Positions 20,516 through 31,869 of a stretch of 64,000 nt of DNA are shown piece by piece. Numbering within the stretch: the stretch's first letter is position 1; every line of letters begins with the position of its first letter. The position numbers and the translations under genes were made by a program. The notes beneath the pieces are model-generated. The model was not told where the DNA came from and searched no databases. It worked only from the letters and a program-made list of their open reading frames with translations. Origin of the DNA: Entoloma clypeatum (lineage: Eukaryota; Basidiomycota; Agaricomycetes; Agaricales; Entolomataceae); contig OY751488.1 of the NCBI GenBank assembly GCA_963565915.1, forward strand, positions 744,001-808,000. Direction: 5' to 3'.

Positions 20516-22725
20516 ATGGGCACCTCCGATCCGCTCACTCTGAACACCTCTGACCCGCCACAGATTACCATGGTCAATGCAGTTGCATATCTCCATGCTT
20601 GTAAAGCTCCTGGGGCATACGCTTTCTGCATTCACCTCTCCTACATCTCTGTCAATTCCACGTCTGTCTCCGACGACGCTCCCGACCTCTCTGGCATACC
20701 CAAGGAATACCACGATTTTGCTGATGTATTCAGTAAGAAAAAAGCCGACACCCTTGCACCCCACTGACCTTATGACCTCAAGATCAATTTGGAGGAAGGT
20801 ACTTCCCCTCCGATTGGTCCGATGTACTCACTCTCGCAATCCAAACTTGGATCCCTCTGAGACTTCATCGACGAGCATCTCAATATTGGTTTCATCAAAC
20901 CTTCTAGTTCACCTCACGGTGTTCCGATCCTCTTTGTCTGAAAGAAAGATGGATCACTCCAACTATGTGTCGACTACCGAGGCCTGAACAAAATCACGAA
21001 GAAGGACCAATACCCACTTCCGCTCATCTCCGACCTCTTAGCCACTGCCGGCAAAGCACATGTTTATACCACCATAGACCTCCAACACACATACCACCTA
21101 GTCCGCATTGCTGAAGGTGATGAATGGAAAACTGCATTCCGCACTCACTATGGATCATTTGAATGGTTAGTCATGCCATTTGGATTGTCTAGCGCACCTG
21201 CAGCCTTCCAATGTTTTATAAATGACATCTTCTCTGATCTTCTGGACATCTGCATTACTGTTTACCTCGATGACATCCTGATCTACTCCGACAATCCCAA
21301 GGAACACAAAAAAGATGTCTGAGAAGTCCTCCGACAACTCCGACAACACGGTCTTTACGCCCGTGCCAACAAGTGCAACTTCTCTGCCGAAACTGTAGAA
21401 TATCTTGGATTTATCCTTTCTCCCGATGGACTCAAAATGTTGGAAGCGAAAGTCAAGATTATTCAGGATTGGCCTGAACTGCGCAGAGTAAAGAACGTCC
21501 AGTCCTTTTTAGGTTTTTACCAATGTTTCATTCCATTCTATTCCAACATCACTATTCCACTCACTCATTTAACCAGGAAACATGCCACTTTGCTGTTCTC
21601 CAACGACGCTCAAACCCCTTTTAATGACCTGAAAAAGCCATTTACCACCACTCCAATCCTGACAAACTGGATGCCCAACTCTCCGATAATTGTCAAAACC
21701 AATGCATCTGACTATGCCATAGCAGCTATTGTGTTGATTGTCACCTCTGACAATGAAGTCCACCCCATCACATTCCATTCCCACACCTTCACGGCCCCCG
21801 AAGTAAACTATGACACCCACGATAAGGAACTTCTTGCCATCTACGAAGCGTTTAAAATTTGGCGCCATTACCTCGAAGGCTCCGGTACTCCGATTGACGT
21901 CGTTACCGACCACAAAAATCTCGAGTATTTTGCCACCACCAAAGTTCTTTCACACCGACAAGTCCAATGGTCGGAAGACCTTGCTCAGTTCAACCTCGTC
22001 ATCTGATTCTGCCCCGGCCGATTGGGAACTAAACCCAACTCTCTAACTAGATGTTGGGATGTCTACCCTAAAGGACTCCGACATCAATCTGACCAACCTC
22101 CAACCAGTCTTTTTGCAAGAACAGCTCTCCGCTTCAGTTCACACAACTCAACTCCTTGAGCCTGTCCTCCATGCAACCATTATCATGGACACAGAGAAGC
22201 TCCACCATGACATACTCACAGCACTCCCTTCTGACACTCTTTATAACACTCTTTCCAAAGATCCTAAACCCTGCTGGTCTCTCGACCCCAATGGTTTCCT
22301 CTGACATGACAATTGGATATATGTTCCTGACTCTGACAACCTCCGACTCCGAGTCCTACAGCACAAGCACAATCATATGCTTGCTGGACACCCAGGTCAG
22401 AACAAGACACTTAGTCTCATTCAGCGCGATTATACCTGGCTGGGAATTTTGTCAAACACTATTGCAAGTCATGTACCACTTGCATGTGATCGAAGCCACA
22501 AAGACACAAGCCTTACAGCCTACTCAAACAGCTCCCGATCTCCAAACGTCCTTGGAATTCTATCTCAATGGATTTCATCAAGACCCTTCCGACCTCCGAC
22601 AACTTTGACTCCATCCTCGTTATTGTTGACCAATTAACGAAGCAAAGTATCTTCATTCCGACAACCATTCACTGCACCTCCGAAGACCTTGCCATACTCT
22701 TCGTATTACATGTCTTCTCTAAACA
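20516..22725 (+). pseudogene. C1 reverse transcriptase, RNase H and partial integrase
   Basis: Linker KEYHDFADVFSKKKADTL, RT motifs [24 protein letters not shown], and YLDDILIYS (about 21265), then RNase H ([32 protein letters not shown]) to 22006. The integrase zinc region follows (HNHMLAGHPGQNKTLSLIQ, then a CTTC pair) and the beginning of the core (MDFIKTLPTSDNFDSILV). In-frame stops at 20764, 20860, 20938, 21319, 22003 and 22302 are all TGA, mostly at positions where arginine (CGA) is expected. The frame is lost at 22725. Confidence 0.85.
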
Positions 22726-22754
22726 TGTAGTGTTTCAAGGTCCAGTTTACCTTC

Positions 22755-23036
22755 ATTGATTTCAGACCGAGACTGGACCACCAGTCTCGGTTTTTAAGGT
22801 TTTGGATCACGGCCGGTCTTCGGTTCACTCAAAACTTTAGAGTTTGAAAGACCGGCCAAAGACCGGTTCGGATCAGTTTAAACCGGTATTTTCCATGGAA
22901 CGATCCAAGGATCTGAAATCAATGTCCCGAAACGGCAAGTACAAAATTTCTGCCACAAGAAAGACTTGAACTCTGAAGTTCTATAGTATAAAGGATTCTT
23001 TTAACACCACTTAACCAACTGAGCCACAAGACCATT
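22755..23036 (-). mobile_element. Possible tRNA-derived SINE
   Basis: On the minus strand the sequence starting near 23033 (GGTCTTGTGGCTCAGTTGG) contains a perfect RNA polymerase III A-box consensus (TGGCTCAGTTGG). About 45 bp downstream is a B-box-like GAGTTCAAGTC. The acceptor and D stems do not pair, so it is not a functional tRNA. The rest of the unit has repeated ACCGG words and ends in a perfect 11-bp stem hairpin (22766-22791, loop of 4). The unit abuts the truncated C1 integrase. Length and boundaries are guesses; no target duplication is found. Confidence 0.4.
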
Positions 23037-24239
23037 ATATTTCATTGCTCACAATCACTCTACATCACAACTTTCCCACTTCCCAAATAGGCACACCTAA
23101 AAAAAACACAGAAGGTGTGTGTGTGTGCTCCCTCCTGCCTCGATCACAAGTAGACAGATTATAAATAAAATCTATAAATATATTCTGGCCTTCTCAGCAT
23201 TTGTGCCCCTCATTGCAGAGTCAGCAATGGGTGGATGCATCGTTTCGACGTTGGATGACGCGCATCACGCGGGCATCAAATGTGTCAAATATATGTAAAC
23301 AAACTCAAAAAACATCGCATTTCTCCTTAATATGACTACACAGGAGGAAGTCAGCTTACAGACTATATCAATTATGTAGCAGAGTATCATATGTCAATAA
23401 ATATGTGTTGATTTTATGGAATGATGCCACGGATTTTAAGTCATAGAGGTGCCATGCTCTACACCAAATAATAGTAAACAATGTGCAAAATGCATCGCGC
23501 AGGCACGCGCAGTGCCTTCCTCATGGTCTAATAATAGTTGGAAGTGATAGAACTCATAAATAGATATGTATTCACCTTTTGAAGCACTTTGTATAATTTT
23601 TAGAAGTCCAGATAAGATAGAAATAATGAAATGTGCAGATTTCAGTAAAAGTGTTATATCTCCCTAATGAATGAGCCAAATTTGAAAAACAAATGTGCTG
23701 TGAGATCTCCTGAATGAGGAGAATCCAAAGCTGAAACAAAAAGGTTTGGTCAAATTTTCGACCTATTTTGCTCATATTCACCTCATCAAGTCCTTTAATT
23801 TTATTTGAAGGGTCTGAATAGGTTTACATACACTGTTTCAATAGCATATTTATAGTATATTTAGAGTACAAATGTTGTGCAAAGGAGGAAGCTAGAAAAT
23901 GTTGTTTTTTGTGTTTGAAAACACCATGCCACACTGTTCATCACGATTTACATTGTGTTTTGATGCATCAATTTGGAGCACCAACTTTCTACCATCCATA
24001 GCTCATGTATATAACTCTATATATACTTCCTATGAGTTTCTAGATATGTCTACATAAGGTAAGAATTATTTTTGTGGGTTTTGGTGCCACGGTTTGGGCA
24101 TTGAGGGCACAATTTTCAACGACATGCATGGCTTGGCATTGATGCTGAGCATGCTCGGCAATCACCGAAAGTCGAACCATAACTGCCAGCAAAACCTTCC
24201 CACCCTTTTTTTATCCCCCACGACCACTCCACCCAGCCA
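23037..24239. other. AT-rich stretch, no gene seen
   Basis: Only short random ORFs (the longest 69 aa on the minus strand). A short GT microsatellite lies at about 23114-23126. No LTR or transposon domain is recognised. Confidence 0.55.
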
Positions 24240-24800
24240 CCACATCCGCCCAAGGGCCATTACTCGCGCATAACGGCCACCACTCATGCCCAACGGCCCT
24301 CTGTTCTGCCCAACGGCCACCTTTCATGCCCAACGGCATCCCTTCGCCCCCAATGCGTCAACCCACGCCCAACGCTGTCCTTTCGCCCCCAATGCCATCC
24401 CTTTGCCCCCAATGCCGTCGACCCATGCCCAATGGCCACCTTTCATGCCCAACGGTCCCGACTTGTGCCCACCACCATCGACCCACACCATGCCATCCCT
24501 TTGCCCTCAACACCATCAACCCACGCACAATGGCTGCCTTTCATGCCCAATGGCCACCTCGTGTCCCCAACGGCCGCCCCTCTTGCCCAACTGCCCCGAC
24601 TAGTGCCCCATGGCCCCTCTAATGCCCAACGGCCACCTCGCATCCTCAACACTGTCGACTCACACCCAGCACCCTTCCTTCGCGCCGTACGGCACTGTGC
24701 ACCTGCCACAACATGTGCCCAACGGCCCCCTTTCACACCCAATGGCATCGAGTCACGCCCATGTGCTCTGGGGCATTGCCCCAGAGCACATGGGGCCGGG
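24240..24800 (+). repeat. Degenerate minisatellite of CCCAACGGCCAC-type units
   Basis: More than twenty imperfect units built on TGCCCAACGGCCACC/TTTC and CGCCCCCAATGCC. Units are about 18-24 bp and drift in phase, so several overlapping frames stay open (24286-24824, peptides like HAQRHPFAPN). I treat these frames as by-products of the repeat. It lies between AT-rich sequence and a C-family remnant. Confidence 0.75.
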
Positions 24801-24867
24801 CTGAGCCCACGGAGGATCAATTGAGGGAGTACGACGCGCGCGCGCAGCATCAGGCTGTGCGCGGAAA

Positions 24868-24985
24868 ACACTGATGAAGAATTCTCTTGGCTACCAGCCA
24901 ATGAACGGGAAAATGCCCCCAAGCTTGTCTCCGACTTTCATTCCACTTATCCCGACAAACCAGGTCCGCTCACGTCGCTCTGAAA
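24868..24985 (+). pseudogene. Family C chromodomain tail remnant
   Basis: Frame TDEEFSWLPANERENAPKLV then DFHSTYPDKPGPLTSL and a stop matches the last 40 residues of the C polyprotein at 50262-50385. Only this end piece survives; upstream is the minisatellite and downstream a family A element. Confidence 0.75.
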
Positions 24986-25030
24986 CAAGAAAAAACAAGT
25001 ACTATTGCTATCTACTTAGTACATTGTTTC

Positions 25031-26283
25031 TTGTTTGAAGGACCCTCCTCCTTGTCCAACTTGGCAATCAAAGGGAAAATTGAGGATCATCATGGGATTT
25101 CCTTATTAGAGAGAAATGCCCGGGACTCAATCATACAACAATTGTTTCAGCAAGGAAGATGGCAGAACACCATGCAGGAAGCTGTTGAAGAAATCTCAGC
25201 CATCGGAAGAGCTGAAGAAAATTACGCCATGAGGCAAGGAATGAGGCAGGGACCTCAAAGACAAGGGAACCAATGGGGAAATCACCCCCAGAATCAGCAA
25301 GCACCACAGCTGCAAGGCCAGAATAATTTCGGAAGGCCCTTTGGGCAACAACAGAATGGGGGGTACCGTCCCCAGCAAAATGGTCAGCAGCAACAACAAC
25401 AGGATCCGAACACGATGAACGTTGACAGAAACCAGCAACGAGCTCCTGGTAATTGCTATAACTGTGGTGGACAGGGGCATTTTGCCTGAGATTGCAGGCA
25501 GCCGCAGCGCAGGGTACAAGCGGCAATGTACCCCTTGTCAGTGGACAAAAGGAAAGAAGTATCAGAATTTGTGGACGATCAATTACGCAAGGATATATTT
25601 GACCTACCAAGTCACCACAAACTTCACCAGTATTCTTTATACCCAAAAAGGATGGAAAGAAATGAATGGTACAGGATTACTGACATTAACAGCTGGACCG
25701 TCCGCAATAATTTAACTCCCGTTGATTCCGGAGTTGATTGATAAGTTAAAAGGGAAGAAAAGGTTCACCAAAATGGATCTCAGATGGGGCTACAACAATG
25801 TGCACATCAAGGAGGGAGACGAGTGGAAAGTGGCATTTACGACCCCTGATGGAGCCTTTGAACCAACAGTTATGTTTTTTGGATTGAATAATTCCCCGAG
25901 CACATTCCAGACCATGATGAACAATATCTTTAGGGACTTGATCGACCAGGGATATGTGCTTATTTATATTGATGATATATTGGTGGCAACAGAAGGAGAG
26001 GAAGGACACGACGCCATAGTGGAGGAAGTTTTGAAAAGATTACGAGAAAATGATTTATTCTTGAAACCAGAAAAATGTTTCTTTGATAGAGATGAAATAG
26101 AGTTCTTGGGATTAATTATTGGGAAAGACAGAATTCGGATGGACCCCTCGAAATTAGACGCCATCAAACAATGGCCGACACTGACCAAGGTCAAGGAAGT
26201 ACAATCATTCCTTGGACTCGCCAACTTCTATTGGAGATTCATCAAGGATTTCTCTAAAGTGGCCAGACCGTTAACTAGAAAAG
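25031..26283 (+). pseudogene. Gypsy family A element A2: Gag C-terminus fused to RT, cut by a B insertion
   Basis: 25031-25489 encodes a Gln/Asn-rich Gag C-terminus with a CCHC knuckle (CYNCGGQGHFA, then a TGA in place of the expected residue, then DC). A deletion removes the protease and early linker, joining directly to the RT start (KRKEVSEFVDDQL near 25550). RT is open from 25722, with MDLRWGYNN, FFGLNNSPSTFQ and YIDD near 25965, and ends at KVARPLTRK where the B LTR starts (26284). It closely matches A1 at 9790-10540. The remaining A2 sequence is not found on the far side of the B stack. Confidence 0.85.
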
Positions 26284-26683
26284 TGTTATGCTTAACAAAC
26301 CGTTCCAAGGTTCGGGCAGAGTATCCAGGAAGTGGAAAGGCGAAGAGCAATGTGATTGCTAAATCTAAGGAATCTACTACAGTACAAGAGGTTTATATAG
26401 GTACTGACTATAGGTGGTAGCGGATGAGTCAGTACTGCGGAAGGCAGTGTGCATGAGTAAGGCGACTGCGGAAGGCTATGTACAGTGAGTAAGCTGACTG
26501 CGGAAAGCGAGTCAGCGTGGAGCGAAGTATACTAAAGGGGATGATGAAGTAATGTAATGAGTCAGACTGGGAATCAAAGGTTGCAAAAGTAGACATTAGA
26601 CATAGTGAGTTCGTAAGAGGGTGCCGAGTCGGGCCGATAAGTAAAAGATATGACATGGTCCTCATACCGTAGAGTCCGTAACA
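26284..26683 (-). repeat. 3' LTR of the minus-strand B element (B-)
   Basis: In minus orientation TGTTACGGAC...CATAACA, 400 bp, with a CTATATAAACC box near 26400. It is inserted in A2; the adjoining A2 pentamer is AAAAG. Compared with the B+ LTRs it has a different U3 centre. Confidence 0.85.
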
Positions 26684-26717
26684 TGTTCCCCTCTCCAAGC
26701 TCTGTGTCCTCACAGAG

Positions 26718-27089
26718 TCACTGTTCCCATCCCTCGTTGTTGCCGGGATCGGACCAGTTCGGACTCTCCTTGAGGCTCCAATCGTATATCAACTCCTCAT
26801 TGATGGCTACGGCGAGTTCAAGGCCTTTGATGGCCAGCCCAATACGTCGATTTTCGATGATGAGGGTGCTGGTGTAGTTCCCGAGGATTTGTTTCTCTTC
26901 GGGAGTCGGGGCGACGGGGAGATTGGACAACGAATGAAGTCGGATATTCATCTGGCGATGAAGGAGGTCGGTGAGGGAAGTTTCAAGGGCATGGATTTGG
27001 TCTCTCATGGAGAGCGCTTTGTTCATAAGGGCGGCGATGGCTGGGTTGATGTCGGTGGTGGAGGTGGAGGTAATGATCGTGTTTGACAT
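26718..27089 (-). CDS. B- accessory ORF, 123 aa, unknown function
   Basis: An intact ORF lies between the chromodomain and 3' LTR, in the sense of the element, with its stop 34 bp from the LTR. A Thr/Ser-rich start (MSNTIITSTSTT) is followed by a predicted helix (MRDQIHALETSLTDLLHRQ), then LPVAPTPEEKQILGNYTSTL, then a second helix (ENRRIGLAIKGLELAVAINE) and a Trp-containing acidic tail. There is no signal peptide, membrane segment or known domain. Four copies in the window keep this layout (41496-41858, 60041-60402, 63648-64000). The position is that of an env or accessory gene, but nothing in it resembles an envelope protein. Confidence 0.6.
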   Translation of the reverse strand: MSNTIITSTSTTDINPAIAALMNKALSMRDQIHALETSLTDLLHRQMNIRLHSLSNLPVAPTPEEKQILGNYTSTLIIENRRIGLAIKGLELAVAINEELIYDWSLKESPNWSDPGNNEGWEQ

Positions 27090-27249
27090 GGCGGTGAGGA
27101 TGGTTGAGAGATAAAAGAAGAATGGGGTGGCTATATTGGGCAGGGAAAAGACTAGAGTGGGGAACTCGGTGTGTGGTTGACTGATGAGGTCGATACTGCC
27201 ATTGGTTTTGAGAACTCATCTTTTATCATGGACAAGACGGGTTCTGCTG

Positions 27250-27830
27250 ATGGAAATCACGGATCAAATCTTAAGCGTTCTGAACATTAGCTCGCGGTTC
27301 CCATGTGTTCTCTTCTGGGCCATACCCTTCCCACTGGACGAGGTACTGGATCTTTCCGCGGAACTTTCGAGAGTCCAGGATCGTAGACACATGGTACTCT
27401 TCTCGTCCTTCGACGATGATCGGATCAGGGGCTGGTTTCTTTTTCTGGATGGCGTACTTCGGAGTTTCATATGGTGACAACAGGGTCTCGTTGAACACAG
27501 GGTGAATCATCTTCCAAGTCTTTGGAAGATCAAGAAGGTACGCGCTAGCTCCTTTCTTCTCGAGGACTTTGAATGGTCCATGTCGGAGTGCATCAAGAGA
27601 CGGACTTTGCCGTGTGTCAACTGTCTTCTTCATCTGAGCCTGTGCTTGTTTCTGCGCAGCATTGGCTTCTTCTCGTGCCTGTTTGAGTTTTTTCAAGAAG
27701 TTGTTGGCAGCCAGGTTGGTATCTTCTAACACGAGTTCTCCCTTCCACGGATGTAAACCGTAGTTGAGGTAGAATGGGGTGTGCTTCGTTGCCTGGTGTT
27801 CTTTGTCGGTTAATCTTGTTGCGTTGACAA
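27250..27830 (-). pseudogene. B- integrase tail and chromodomain
   Basis: Minus frame 27897-27271 includes [16 protein letters not shown] (end of integrase), a helix, the GPY/F-like [19 protein letters not shown], and a chromodomain ([34 protein letters not shown]). It is in a different frame from RT-RNase H (29062-27617) because the integrase core and a further 60 bp were deleted; the same two deletions occur in B+. Confidence 0.85.
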
Positions 27831-29062
27831 GTGTCGAGTGACAGGATGTCCGCTTTCGCATTGGTCTTGCCGGGCACATGCCGTAATTCGAAGTCATAGT
27901 CCTGTAACTTCATTTTCCAGCGTCGCTGTCGTTGATTCAGGTCCTGAGGATGATGGAAATATTCCAGGTTCTTGTGATTGGTCAAGATTTCAAAATGTTC
28001 CTTGGCTTCGAGCAGATAGTGTCTCCAATCTTTCAATGCTTCCACGACTGCCAGAAGTTCCTTGTCGTATATCTCGTAATTCTGTTCGGCCGCGGACATG
28101 GTCCGCGACAAGAACGCGATGGGGTGCCATTTGTCGTCTTGCTTCTGAGAGAGTACTGCTCCGATTGCATAGCCCGATGCATCGGTTTCAACCCTGAACT
28201 GTCCCTCTGGTTTTGGTAATGCCAAGACTGGTGCCGATGTAATTGCCCGTATGAGACCTTCAAAGGCTTGCTGCTCTGTTGGTCCCCAAGTAAATGCCAT
28301 ACCGCCTGTGAGCGCAGTGAGAGGCTTTGTGATGTTTGAGTACCCTTCAATAAATCGTCGATAGAAGTTAGCAAATCCAAGGAACTTCTGAACTTCCTTC
28401 TTTGATGTGGGTGCTCGCCAGTTTCGAATTGTATCCACCTTCTCAGTTTCCATCTCAACACGTCCCTCACCAACCACATATCCCAATATAGGACATTTCG
28501 TTACTTTCCATAAACACTTCTTCTCCTTTAGGAACAATTCATTGTCCAATAGGATCTGTAGAATTTCTTCAGTGTTTCGCGCGAGTTCTTCGTTGGTTTT
28601 ACCGATAACCACAATGTCATCCATGTAGATCACGCAGATACATCGGCAGATTTGGTCCCGGAATAGACTAGCCATCATCCGAGAGAACGTTCCCAGGGAG
28701 TTGCAAAGATTGAAAAACTTGACCAATGGTTCGAACAATCCTTGACTGGTGAGGAAGGCAGCTTTCCATTCATCGCCCTCCTTAATCCAGATGTTGTTAT
28801 AGCCCCACATGATGTCCATCTTATTGAAGTAGACTGCATCTTTCAGCACATCCAAGAGATCGGATATTCGTGGGAGTGGGAACTTGTCTTTGACCGTGAA
28901 TTTATTGACCATGCGGTAATCTTGTACCAATCGTTTGGAGCCATCCTTCTTGTTGATGAAGAAGCAAGGAGAGGCATACGGGGATTTGGATGGGCGGATC
29001 TTTCCTGTTGCTAGACCCTCGTCAATGAATGCGTCCAATTCCTCTTGTTCCTTTTGTGTCAT
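27617..29062 (-). pseudogene. B- reverse transcriptase and RNase H
   Basis: This 481-codon frame is indistinguishable by eye from B+ 39533-40978. RT contains NKKDGSKRLVQDYRMVN, MDIMWGYNN and YMDD; RNase H contains VETDASGYAIGAVL, YEIYDKELLAV and TNHKNLEYF, ending [10 protein letters not shown]. After ADILS the frame leaves the normal sequence because the integrase core is deleted, adding about 60 unrelated residues. RT and RNase H catalytic residues look intact, but without integrase the element could move only in trans. Confidence 0.9.
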
Positions 29063-29850
29063 AGGATATGTATTTCCCCCTAGTTCCTTTGGTGCATCCA
29101 GTGTAAGTTCGATACCATGGTCCCATTCCCTCTCCTTTGGGATCTTATCAAAGTTCTCCTTCTCAAAGAGATGAGCAAATCGTTCAACATATGAGGGTCA
29201 TTTGGTTGTGAGAGGTGGTGTGGGAGTGACGGCTTCCAAAATAGGGTCTCCAGGCTTCCATTTCTGATCCGACTTTTGGGTGCATCTTTGTCGCGCACCT
29301 CAACCATGCAAACCCGGTGTTTGCGACCATCAAGGTTAACCCTGAAATCCGAGTGTTTGGTCCAACATGTTGTTGGGCACTGGTTAAATGTTACCGCGCC
29401 GGTTGTCCAATTGATTGTGGGGTTGTGGTGTACCAACCAGTCATGTCCCAAGAGCATGTCCGTCCTCCCAATGTCTAGTACCATTGCTTCCATGGTTTCC
29501 TGATGTGCTCCCAAATCCAGCTTGACTTCGGCAAGTTGGCTCGCTTTCTGTTGTCGATTTGGTGATCCATCCGCATTTAGAATTGCTATGGGTGGTATTC
29601 CTCACGTGGGGAGGTTCTGTTTGCATACTATTCTGGGATGAATGCATGTGCGTTCACATCCGCTGTCAACCTCAGGTCGGATAACCTTTGGTCCTCGTCG
29701 TGTTTTGAGCTGTGCTAACAGCCTGATTTCTTGTCTTTTCGGAGGTTTATCTTCCTTCACAATCTTAGTCGACGCAGCGGCTCGCTTGGCAGGGATGACA
29801 TAGGTTCTATTGTCTGCAGTCATACAAGGCAAGCAAGTCCATTTAATAGA
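29063..29850 (-). pseudogene. B- protease region
   Basis: Minus frames 29832-29602 and 29514-29080 carry the protease active-site segment (EVDSGCERTCIHPRIV) and the downstream DMLLGHDWLVHHNP motif. They are interrupted by a TGA where B-family frame suggests arginine, and by a frameshift before RT. Both lesions are shared with B+. Confidence 0.75.
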
Positions 29851-29873
29851 TAAGGGTCGCGACTTAGCGTCGT

Positions 29874-30836
29874 TTAATCAGACCCTTCGGGAAAATCCTT
29901 CTCGTCGGCTTCTAAGATTGTGGTTTCATCATTCTCGGCATCTTCCTCGGACACCTTCCTAACCCTTCCAGAGTTCTTCTTTGGCTTGCAGCAGTTGCGC
30001 GCGATATGGCCTTCTTGGTCACAGTTGAAACACTTGTGACCATCTTTCTTCTTTGGAGCACTACAGTCTTTAGCCAGATGACCGAAGCATTGACAGTTGT
30101 AGCAACGGGCTACTCCTGCTTTGTCGATCTCCATGGCCTTGCCCTGACCACCATAAGTGGTACCCGATCCGGTGCGCATGTCGCCGCCACCTCAGATGAC
30201 CAATGCATGTCCTTCCATCTGTCGTCCCTTGTTTCGGATCTCCTTTGCGTAATCGGTGTACGTCTTGCCATCACTAGCCACTTGTTCAGAGATTCTGCGG
30301 TTGACGTTCTTTTCTAGGATGTATTTCCCAGTTTCTTTGCCAAGGTTTGACAGCTTCAAGAGCTCTTCAACGGTGCATTTCTCTTGTCTCAGGACTTCGA
30401 GTCTTGCTTTGGCAGCAACCGACTTGTTGGCGATGGAGAATCGTGTGGCGATATCATCGGAGAAACCTAGCCAGGTGATGTTCTCGTTGTCAACAGCAAG
30501 AGCGTCTAACTTGTTACTGGCCCAGTGCCTGCCAGACCCTTCCATCATGCAGGATAGCACCGCAAGAATCTGCTGATCATCTGTTAGGCTCTTTTGGAAC
30601 CTGATGTATAGTTTGGTGGCTTTCCACCACTCGTCAAAGGTGTATCTGTCCTTGAACATCCCAGGATCCTTGATGATCTTGGATGTATCCATTGTTTGTA
30701 CTGCCGGAGCTTCTGCCATGTCTAGAGTCTGTGGAGGAGAAGAGGGGTCGGGTTGTTGGGATAAAGATGGGGTTCGGGATACAGGTAAGGAGTCCCTGTT
30801 CTAGGCGTCTGTTCGATATCTGACTGTGCGGAGTCA
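29874..30836 (-). pseudogene. B- Gag, central and zinc-knuckle part
   Basis: Starts MAEAPAVQTMDTSKIIKDPG at 30719. One TGA splits the core from the zinc-knuckle part (30179-29874), which has CYNCQCFGHLAKDC and CFNCDQEGHIARNC. The upstream 30720-30836 is Gag leader, reading into 48054-48201 once B+ is removed. From the leader to about 30640 it resembles the left B copy (6570-6770); from there on it resembles B+. Confidence 0.85.
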
Positions 30837-31194
30837 TGTTACGGACTTACCGGTTTGTATGTTACGCACTTTTCCCTTGTATTGTACCTCCGTTATTTCT
30901 TTGACTCATCGGACCGCTTATTCATTTACCTTTACTCTACCATTCTCCTTTAGTATACTTTGCTCCCGCACTGACTCGCACTCCGCAGTACGGATTACTC
31001 AGTCCGCAGTCGTCTGACTCACTTCGCACTGCCTTTCCGCAGTTACTGACTCATCCGCACTGCCTTCCGCAGCTACTGACTCACTCGCTACCGCTCGTAG
31101 CCAGTACTATATAAACCCCATGTACCATAGCTACATTCCTTAGATTTAGCAATCACTTTGCTCTTCGCCTTTCCACTTCCTGCATACTCTGCCC

Positions 31195-31504
31195 TGTTGA
31201 AACTTTTCCCATCATGTAGATTAGATTAGATTAGATTACATCACGTGACCTTTACATATCTTCATTACATACTTGTTTGGTTGGTACAAACAGTAGTACG
31301 GTATATAAGGCCAGGAAACTGTCAATATCAACAAGTTGTCTCTTGACTCTTAACCAGCTCCATCGCTCTCACCAGCCTCAACCGCTCTCACTAGCCTTAC
31401 CCCCTCCAAACCATGTAAGTGACCATAGCGGTATCGTAGAGTACTTCCACTGTAGCTATGTTGCTCAGTACACCTGTGGCTAGCGCCCAGGTGGAACTTC
31501 AACA
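31195..31504 (+). repeat. 5' LTR of copia-2
   Basis: TGTTGAAACTTTTCCC...GGAACTTCAACA. It contains GATTA direct repeats near its start and a TATATAAGG box at about 31311. Confidence 0.95.
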
Positions 31505-31869
31505 GGTTATGGGCCCCGGATAGCAGAGGGACCTGGGAACGCTGGCAACAGCAAGTACCTGCCCACTCTACCCTGGTTGGCAAAGAACCGATCGAAAGAT
31601 CTAGGTTCTGAGTCTTACTTCTTCACATGAACCTGGGAACGTCATTACGACAAGTACCTGTCATGAAGCGTCCCTAAGGGGATTGACTTAGTACACATTA
31701 TGTGGAAACGTTGATCGTACCTCACACACTTCTGACAAAAAGGGTTTTTCCCACAAACCGCTATTCCTAAAGGGAATATGTTATGAGGAATCATTTATTT
31801 GTTTTCTCTAAAAATCAAATTCATACAAGAACATCACTGATTGGGAAAACTCCTTTTAGATTCATTAAA

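Larger units (their letters stand above)
17878..22725 (+). mobile_element. Gypsy family C element C1 (5' LTR to integrase, 3' truncated)
   Basis: LTR, Gag, protease, RT, RNase H and the start of integrase appear in gypsy order on the plus strand. Similarity ends inside the integrase core near 22725, where a short repeat (possible SINE) begins. A solo D LTR interrupts gag. Many in-frame TGA codons make it non-functional. Confidence 0.85.

Noticed and set aside
22945..23035. Functional tRNA gene on the minus strand
   Set aside because: The A-box is perfect, but acceptor, D and T stems do not pair and the B-box is imperfect; kept only as a SINE candidate.
24286..24824. Protein-coding gene in the 24.3-24.8 kb ORFs
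   Set aside because: Several overlapping frames are open because of the short repeat unit; composition explains them.
27838..28197. Plus-strand ORFs over B- pol (and the equivalent minus-strand ones over B+)
   Set aside because: They mirror the RT-RNase H coding strand and carry no motif of their own.
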